A DNA stretch of 64,000 nt from Isosphaeraceae bacterium EP7 (GTDB taxonomy: Bacteria > Planctomycetota > Planctomycetia > Isosphaerales > Isosphaeraceae). The position numbers were made by a program, and so were the translations under genes. Where the stretch lies: the NCBI GenBank assembly GCA_038400315.1, contig CP151667.1:5529174-5593173 (forward strand), written 5' to 3'. Positions 59,353 to 64,000 of this stretch are shown here, piece after piece; within the stretch, counting starts at the first letter, position 1, and each line of letters opens with the position of its first letter. The notes beneath the pieces were generated by a model. The model did no database searches. It was not told the origin of the DNA and saw only the letters and a program-made list of their open reading frames with translations.

Positions 59353-60411
59353 GTGTCGAAGCTCGACCACTCATGCCGAACAGCCGAAGGGGTGCTGACG
59401 CTCCTCGGACTCCCCGGCGTGGGGCCAAGAACGGCGTCCGTCCTGGCCCACGAGTTCGAAACCCTCGACGATATCGCGAGGCACGCCTCGGCACAGGACG
59501 GCGTCTCCACGCGCGCGGAGCAGGCTGTCCGCGACAAGAAGAACTGGGCCGCGGCCGCCGATAAAGCTCGCCGGACGATCGAAAAGGCCGCCGAGCTCGG
59601 GGTGCAGATCGTCACCAATTTCGACGACGCCTTCCCGCCTCTCCTCCGTGCTCTTCCGGATGGCCCGCTAGTCCTTTATGTGAAGGGGCATCTCAGGAAC
59701 GACCTCCGCAACGTCGCCTGCATCGGCACTCGCGAGCCGTCGGAATTCGGAGTCGAGGTCACGCGTCGCCTCGTCGCGATCCTCGTCAACGACGGTTGGG
59801 GGATCGTGAGCGGGCTAGCCAAAGGGATTGACGCTCACTCCCATCGCGCGGCGCTTGATAGCGTCGGCTACACCGTCGCCGTCCTCGCTAACGGGCTCGA
59901 CAAGGTCTACCCGAGCGAGAATCGTCGCCTGGCGGACGAGATCGTCGAGCGAGGCGGGGCTCTCATCAGCGAGCAATCGTTCGGCGTTCCGGCGACTCCG
60001 CCCAACTTGGTGCAACGCGACCGGCTCCAGAGCGGCATGTCGATCGCCACAGTGGTCATGCAGACCGACCTGAAAGGTGGATCGATGCACACCGTTCGCT
60101 TCACGCTCTCCCAGGGCCGTCTGCTCGTCGCCCCGGTTCCCCGTGGCCGCCACGCCGAGGAGGAGAAGAGCCGGGGAATCCTCGCGCTTACAGAGCATAC
60201 CGGAGCGGCCTTGGCCGACATGTTGAAGGTCAGTGGCGACTATCGGGACATCCTCGTCAGGCGTTTCGCGAAGGTCGCACCGGCCTTCGCAGTCCGCAGC
60301 CGCCGAGACTACCCGAGCCTCCTTGAGGAGCTGAGCATTCGCCTGGCTTCGGCCGGAGGTCTCGAGCGATTGACCCCTCAGAAGCTGCGGTTCGCCGGGC
60401 CGGCCGAATAG
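59353..60411 (+). CDS. DprA/Smf-like protein (variant)
   Basis: 352 residues. GTG 59353 has AGGAGG eight bases upstream, so it is preferred to starts up to 120 bp earlier. HhH-like GLPGVGPRTASVLA (~19-32), then Rossmann core CIGTREPSEFGVEV (~122), GIVSGLAKGIDAHSHRAAL (~151-169), AVLANGLDKVYPSEN and GGALISE, all as in DprA. The usual FPxRNRxIxGLS becomes VQRDRLQSGMS, a variant. It converges on a HAD-phosphoribosyltransferase gene, a pairing seen in candidate defence loci rather than in transformation operons. Confidence 0.75.
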   Translation: MSKLDHSCRTAEGVLTLLGLPGVGPRTASVLAHEFETLDDIARHASAQDGVSTRAEQAVRDKKNWAAAADKARRTIEKAAELGVQIVTNFDDAFPPLLRALPDGPLVLYVKGHLRNDLRNVACIGTREPSEFGVEVTRRLVAILVNDGWGIVSGLAKGIDAHSHRAALDSVGYTVAVLANGLDKVYPSENRRLADEIVERGGALISEQSFGVPATPPNLVQRDRLQSGMSIATVVMQTDLKGGSMHTVRFTLSQGRLLVAPVPRGRHAEEEKSRGILALTEHTGAALADMLKVSGDYRDILVRRFAKVAPAFAVRSRRDYPSLLEELSIRLASAGGLERLTPQKLRFAGPAE

Positions 60412-60419
60412 GGGGCGGA

Positions 60420-61700
60420 TTAGAGGGGATCTTTAGGGTCCCAGGGGACGGTTTTATCGCAGTCGCGGCTTCGATATCCGGAACATCCCCAAAATGGCGC
60501 ACCGTCACGGCCTCTGACTCTGCGTTTCATAGACCGTCCGCACCTGGGGCATTCCTTCCGGAAGAAGACGTCCTGGGCGAACCCGAGCGCCACGATCCTG
60601 ACCTCGGCCGCGCCCGCTTGCCGTAGGACTCTGGCACATTCCCGGGCGGACGATCCGGAGGTAAGCACGTCGTCGAGGAGTGCGACTTTCCGACCGGCCC
60701 AATCCCGGTTGGTCCCGATCGTGCCTTGGATCGCATGCTCGCGGGTGGTGTAGTTGAGAATCTTGTAGTCCGGGATCTCGGCGAGGCAGGTGAGGCCGTC
60801 GAGGACGGAGCTGGCGGGCGTCGCCAGCATGGGCTCCAGGGCACCCAACAGTGGCCCGAAACGGCTCGCGAGGCCAGGTTTGGGCGGGACGGGCACGATC
60901 ACGTCGGGCTTCCAAGGGTAGCTGTTGAGGAATCGCGCGATTGCCGGCGCGAAAGCCAACCCCACCTCGTGGTTCTCCTTAGCCGCGAGGATTCGCTGGC
61001 TCCATCGGGAGCCGAAACTCCTCGGGTCGCTCCCGGAGAAGTAGCGACCGAGGCATTCGCATCGGTCGCCCGTCGTGGAATCGTCCCAATAGAGACGGAA
61101 CCCATCCTGCTGGTGACAGAGGAGGCCGTCGAGATCGGCCTCGCCGATATATCGACACCCGCCGAGCAACTTGGGGTGTAGTAACACTCCAGGGTGCATG
61201 ATGGCGCGTTCGGGGGAAGACTTCCAGAAATCCCTCAGCTTCGGGTCGGCGAGGTTCGAGGCAAAACCCCAGAGTGCGCCGACCGAGGGGATTCGGGCGT
61301 GATAGGCCGCCTGCGAATCGCCCGGATCGTCTCCCACGCACAGGCATTCGCCGGGGGCAACGCCGAGCTGCTGGATTGCGTAGTTGAACGGCTCGGGGCT
61401 CGGCTTGTGGGCCTCCGTGTCCTGATATGCGACCAGGACGTCGTGCTCGATGGCGAAACGCTCGAGCACCTTGGTCGCATACCCTCTCAGGGAGGAGGTG
61501 ACTACAGCCACCTTCTTACCCCGCGCGCGGAGAGCGGCTGGAATGGTCTCCGCCGCTGGTCCCGCCGTTGATGGGAATGTTTGCACTTCTCCCAGTCGGC
61601 GGAACACCCGCTCCCAGTTACCAGCTTTGCGGTCGGCCTCCACCCGAGATGAATCGACCAAAGTCATGTCCAAGTCGAAGATTACAGCTTTCGGGTCCAA
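60420..61700 (-). CDS. HAD phosphatase - phosphoribosyltransferase - zinc finger fusion
   Basis: 426 residues from TTG 61700 with GGGAG upstream. HAD motifs: VIFDLDMTLVD (6-16), VVTSS (~65), KPSPEPF, CVGDDPGD (~119-126). Then a ComF-like phosphoribosyltransferase with PRPP-binding VALLDDVLTSGSS (~336-348), and a C-terminal topoisomerase-type zinc finger (CPRC...CSGY...DC, ~382-412). The stops of this gene and the DprA-like gene are 8 bp apart. Could make or remove a phosphoribosyl/nucleotide modification used with DprA; that is inference. Confidence 0.75.
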   Translation of the reverse strand: MDPKAVIFDLDMTLVDSSRVEADRKAGNWERVFRRLGEVQTFPSTAGPAAETIPAALRARGKKVAVVTSSLRGYATKVLERFAIEHDVLVAYQDTEAHKPSPEPFNYAIQQLGVAPGECLCVGDDPGDSQAAYHARIPSVGALWGFASNLADPKLRDFWKSSPERAIMHPGVLLHPKLLGGCRYIGEADLDGLLCHQQDGFRLYWDDSTTGDRCECLGRYFSGSDPRSFGSRWSQRILAAKENHEVGLAFAPAIARFLNSYPWKPDVIVPVPPKPGLASRFGPLLGALEPMLATPASSVLDGLTCLAEIPDYKILNYTTREHAIQGTIGTNRDWAGRKVALLDDVLTSGSSARECARVLRQAGAAEVRIVALGFAQDVFFRKECPRCGRSMKRRVRGRDGAPFWGCSGYRSRDCDKTVPWDPKDPL

Positions 61701-61824
61701 TATATACTCCCTGGGGAAACCCTCTTAAAAGGCGCGGTCTCGCTGTGGAGCGGGCGAGGTGCATTTATAAATTAGCTAGCTGGTCGAGATTATTGAGGAG
61801 GGGTGAATTGCGGAGTGACAGAAA

Positions 61825-61844
61825 GGGCGATCCGTCGCCCAGGG
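61825..61844 (-). terminator. Weak terminator-like hairpin after the YjzC-like gene
   Basis: GGGCGA-CGGA-TCGCCC on the minus strand, followed by TTTC. Short U-tract, so efficiency is doubtful. Confidence 0.35.
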
Positions 61845-61858
61845 CGCTTGGCGGTTGA

Positions 61859-62053
61859 TCACTCGCCGCGGCCTGCCTTGTTGCGGGTGGGGTCGTTCAT
61901 CACGTATCCCATCCCCGGCCTGGGAGTCGGGGGCAGCGGCTCGCCGCGGACGACCGTGACTTCGCGGCCGGTGTCGCCGCCGCGAGGGCCGACGACCCCG
62001 TACTGACCGGATCGCGGGGCGGTCTGACCGGGCTTCATGGGTTTGGCGGGCAC
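61859..62053 (-). CDS. YjzC-like small protein
   Basis: 64 residues from GTG 62053. KPGQTAPRSGQYGVVGPRGG followed by EVTVVRGEPLPPTP and a Gly/Pro end matches the short YjzC-like family found across bacteria; function unknown. A longer upstream frame (to 62260) is low-complexity and was not used. Confidence 0.6.
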   Translation of the reverse strand: MPAKPMKPGQTAPRSGQYGVVGPRGGDTGREVTVVRGEPLPPTPRPGMGYVMNDPTRNKAGRGE

Positions 62054-62187
62054 AGCCTGGTTCCTTTCCGGTTGAGCCGAGCGGCTCCTCTCGAGTGCGG
62101 GGGGGGGGAGACGACCCCGCCCGCTGTCATGAATGGACTCGCTCAGCTCCGGCCCTCGAACCAAGGAAAACCCGGGCTCGCGCGATT

Positions 62188-63003
62188 TTAGTGGTCTGAA
62201 TCGTGAACCATATAGGTTAGCGTCAGCCCCGTGTTCCCGAGCCGTTGCGCCTCCTCCCAAAGGGTGCCGCGCCGATTCTCGTACCAGACATCCGCTTCTA
62301 TCTTGCCTTCAGAGAATTCGTCCGAGCCTTCCACAAGTAGGCGGGCCGTCTTCGACGTCTGCGGCACGCGTGAGCGATGGCGAACGAACCTGTAGCCGAG
62401 GCTTTGCATGTCGTAGGACGCGACGTGAAATAGCACCACGCCCTCCCTCGCGAGGACCACGCTGCTAGCCTCGATGTCCAGTTCGCAGTAGCGGCGGACG
62501 GTCGCAGTGATCGACGTGCCGAGCCGTTCGGAGAGAGTGATCAGATCCCTGAGCGTACACACCCTCTGCCTGAAGCGTGCTACCGCCGTCCTAAATAGAT
62601 CCGCGGGCATCAACAACCCGGCGGAGAAGCGATCGGCCTCCCTCTCCAGCCTGTTGTCGCTGACGAATCCGGTGTGAGAGCCGTGCCAAAGGCCGCTCAG
62701 GAGATACTCTTTGTGCTCTTCGAGATAGTAGTGGCCGAGCTCGTGGCCGATGGTGAAGTGAATACGGCCTTCGGTCCGTCCAGTTCGTTTATCCGCGTAG
62801 AGGAGCAGGAACCTCCCCTTCTTGCGGTGGAATTCGAGCCTGGCGTCGAATCGCCCCCCGAATATCCCCGGAGCGAGGCGGATGCGCTCGTTCTTGGCGA
62901 TCTCGAACGGATCGACCGGGAGCTTATAAAGGCCGTGAGCCTTTAGGATGGACGCGGCATAAGCCTCGATCGCCCGGTCGTCCATCGGCTTTGAGCCGGC
63001 CAT
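62188..63003 (-). CDS. ImmA/IrrE-family (M78) metallopeptidase
   Basis: 271 residues from ATG 63003. HFTIGHELGHYYLEEH (~80-95) carries the HExxH zinc site and EREADRFSAGLLMP (~117-130) the downstream Glu motif of the family. Such proteases cleave phage-type or stress repressors, e.g. ImmA/ImmR and IrrE/DdrO. Upstream genes in the same operon encode a small acidic protein and a sigma factor, plausible targets. Confidence 0.8.
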   Translation of the reverse strand: MAGSKPMDDRAIEAYAASILKAHGLYKLPVDPFEIAKNERIRLAPGIFGGRFDARLEFHRKKGRFLLLYADKRTGRTEGRIHFTIGHELGHYYLEEHKEYLLSGLWHGSHTGFVSDNRLEREADRFSAGLLMPADLFRTAVARFRQRVCTLRDLITLSERLGTSITATVRRYCELDIEASSVVLAREGVVLFHVASYDMQSLGYRFVRHRSRVPQTSKTARLLVEGSDEFSEGKIEADVWYENRRGTLWEEAQRLGNTGLTLTYMVHDSDH

Positions 63004-63010
63004 CGATGCG

Positions 63011-63373
63011 TCACTCCTCGAAGTCCACTTCCTCATCTTCCAGAAGTTCTCGCCGATGTTGTTCGATCTCGTCTAAGACGTCCTGGGGCAGATCGTCGTC
63101 CCCGCGGTGGAGCGCCATGATATCCGGCGAGATCGTTACGGGGCCTGGAGCTTCGATCCAGGAAGGAGGCGCGACAGGCCCCTCCTCCCCAGCCTCCCTC
63201 CTGGCGATGAGCCGGTCGACCAGGTCATCGCCGAGGCCATCGATCGCCTTCCGATCCTCGGCGTCCAAGACGGAGGGGTCGTCAACGTTCCCCACAGCGT
63301 CCTCGGAGCTGATGTGGAAGAACGACGCGATAAGTGCATCAAGTGCTCTCTCCTCCCGCTCTCTGTAGGTCAT
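63011..63373 (-). CDS. Small acidic protein between sigma factor and ImmA-like protease
   Basis: 120 residues; ATG 63373 overlaps the sigma-factor stop (ATGA). Helical N-terminus (REERALDALIASFFHISSED) and an acidic C-terminus (RRELLEDEEVDFEE). Position between a sigma factor and an ImmA-like protease suggests an anti-sigma factor or regulator, possibly the protease substrate. No motif proves this. Confidence 0.5.
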   Translation of the reverse strand: MTYREREERALDALIASFFHISSEDAVGNVDDPSVLDAEDRKAIDGLGDDLVDRLIARREAGEEGPVAPPSWIEAPGPVTISPDIMALHRGDDDLPQDVLDEIEQHRRELLEDEEVDFEE

Positions 63374-64000
63374 GACGCGTCTCCAAAAATCTCGCTGGCC
63401 TGATATCCACGCGTTTCCAGGTGTCGCCGCAGCGAAACCCGGCCGTTGCTCAACGCTCGCTTGACCGAGATGAAGGTGTGGTTCGGTCCGTCCTTCTTGC
63501 GGACCAGTTCGCACAAGTCCTGCTCGCTCGGTCGATCACCGGTCGCCTCAAGCGCTTCGAAGAAAACGCTCCAGACAAGACGCTCTTTGGAGGGCAATTT
63601 TGCGATTGCCATCCGAACCTCGTCGCGGATCTCGCCTCGCACCACCGCTTCGAGCCCCTTCCAGCACACGCCTGCCTCGGTGCCGCCGAGCGACGATCCG
63701 ACGTACTGAATAAACTCGTCATGTCGCCTGGCCCTTCGAAGCCAGTCGACTCCGCGACGGCGGGCGATCGTGAGCAGAAATGGGAGAATCGGTTCGTCAG
63801 GATTGAACGACGTAGATTGGGTAGAAGAGGCGGGCGCATCGAGGATCCGCATGAAGTGGATGAGGACGTCCGAGTAGCATTCGGCCACGTCCTGGGGCCG
63901 CATCCCGGGGAAGTGGGAGCGGAGGCAGGCGCACACCCGCATTCGGTATGCTTCATCCAGTTTGCGCAAACCCTCGTCGCGATCGGTCTTACCCCCGATT
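63370..64000 (-). CDS. Sigma-70 family (ECF-like) factor, 5' end beyond window
   Basis: The frame is open to the window edge, so the N-terminus is missing. The visible part has a region 2-like segment (DVAECYSDVLIHFMRIL, FLLTIARRRGVDWLRRARR) and a C-terminal region 4-like helix-turn-helix (LPSKERLVWSVFFEALEATG... TFISVKRALSNGRVSLRRHL). It should direct RNA polymerase to its own regulon, probably including this operon. Confidence 0.65.
   Translation of the reverse strand, partial: IGGKTDRDEGLRKLDEAYRMRVCACLRSHFPGMRPQDVAECYSDVLIHFMRILDAPASSTQSTSFNPDEPILPFLLTIARRRGVDWLRRARRHDEFIQYVGSSLGGTEAGVCWKGLEAVVRGEIRDEVRMAIAKLPSKERLVWSVFFEALEATGDRPSEQDLCELVRKKDGPNHTFISVKRALSNGRVSLRRHLETRGYQASEIFGDAS

Noticed and set aside
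1-64000. CRISPR array
   Set aside because: No regularly spaced short direct repeats with unique spacers were seen.
1-64000. Integrase or transposase gene
   Set aside because: I found no tyrosine or serine recombinase or DDE transposase motif in the translated frames.

Overview
The window looks like a temperate siphophage genome (a prophage, or a phage contig) joined on its right to a bacterial defence and regulatory island. DNA is GC-rich (by eye a little over 60%) and densely coding, with many ATGA/GTGA overlaps. Gene style, including a small sigma factor beside an ImmA/IrrE-type protease, would fit a Planctomycetota-like host. That host assignment is inference and nothing in the window proves it.

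Layout. 1-14.8 kb (+): 3' part of the tape-measure gene, distal tail and tail-tip proteins, tail-fibre or adhesin genes, small lipoproteins and a holin-like protein. 14.8-22.4 kb (-): zinc-ribbon and small phage proteins, a cassette of tiny lipoproteins, a Sak4-like ATPase and a RecE-like exonuclease. 22.4-24.8 kb (+): a divergent control region, a Cro/repressor-like gene, a replication initiator with a candidate internal origin, and two further genes. 25-33.5 kb (+): GH24 lysozyme, small terminase, an orphan ParD-like antitoxin, a tRNA-Ala(UGC)-like gene, about 17 small accessory genes and the large terminase. 33.5-43.1 kb (+): portal, MuF-like protein, scaffold, major capsid, head-tail connectors, tail tube, and a tail-assembly chaperone with a textbook A AAA AAG -1 frameshift site. 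43.1-48.4 kb (-): an early-type operon (SMC/RecF-like ATPase, RadC/JAB protein, small acidic proteins) carrying three sets of repeated RNA or DNA control elements.

48.5-50.35 kb (-) is the most unusual stretch. About 1 kb without convincing ORFs is packed with perfect local hairpins and runs directly into the gene for a basic protein of about 210 residues, which is followed by further strong stem-loops. I read it as a large structured RNA with a partner protein, in an arrangement like an ORF-containing ribozyme or an OLE/GOLLD-type RNP. I do not recognise the family.

50.4-52.6 kb (+) still carries phage-like small genes. From 52.8 kb there is a type II restriction-modification operon, a NurA-HerA pair, a PD-(D/E)XK-like nuclease flanked by an imperfect 37-bp direct repeat, a DprA variant converging on a HAD-phosphoribosyltransferase-zinc finger fusion, a YjzC-like protein, and an operon of sigma factor, small acidic protein and ImmA/IrrE protease running off the right edge.

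How it fits together. The phage has complete head, tail, lysis, replication and recombination modules, but the chaperone (43 kb) and the tape measure (position 1) are not adjacent. This implies that the early operon and RNA element, and possibly the attachment site, sit between them on the circular phage map. No integrase is visible. The right-hand island combines several DNA-targeting activities typical of a host defence locus.
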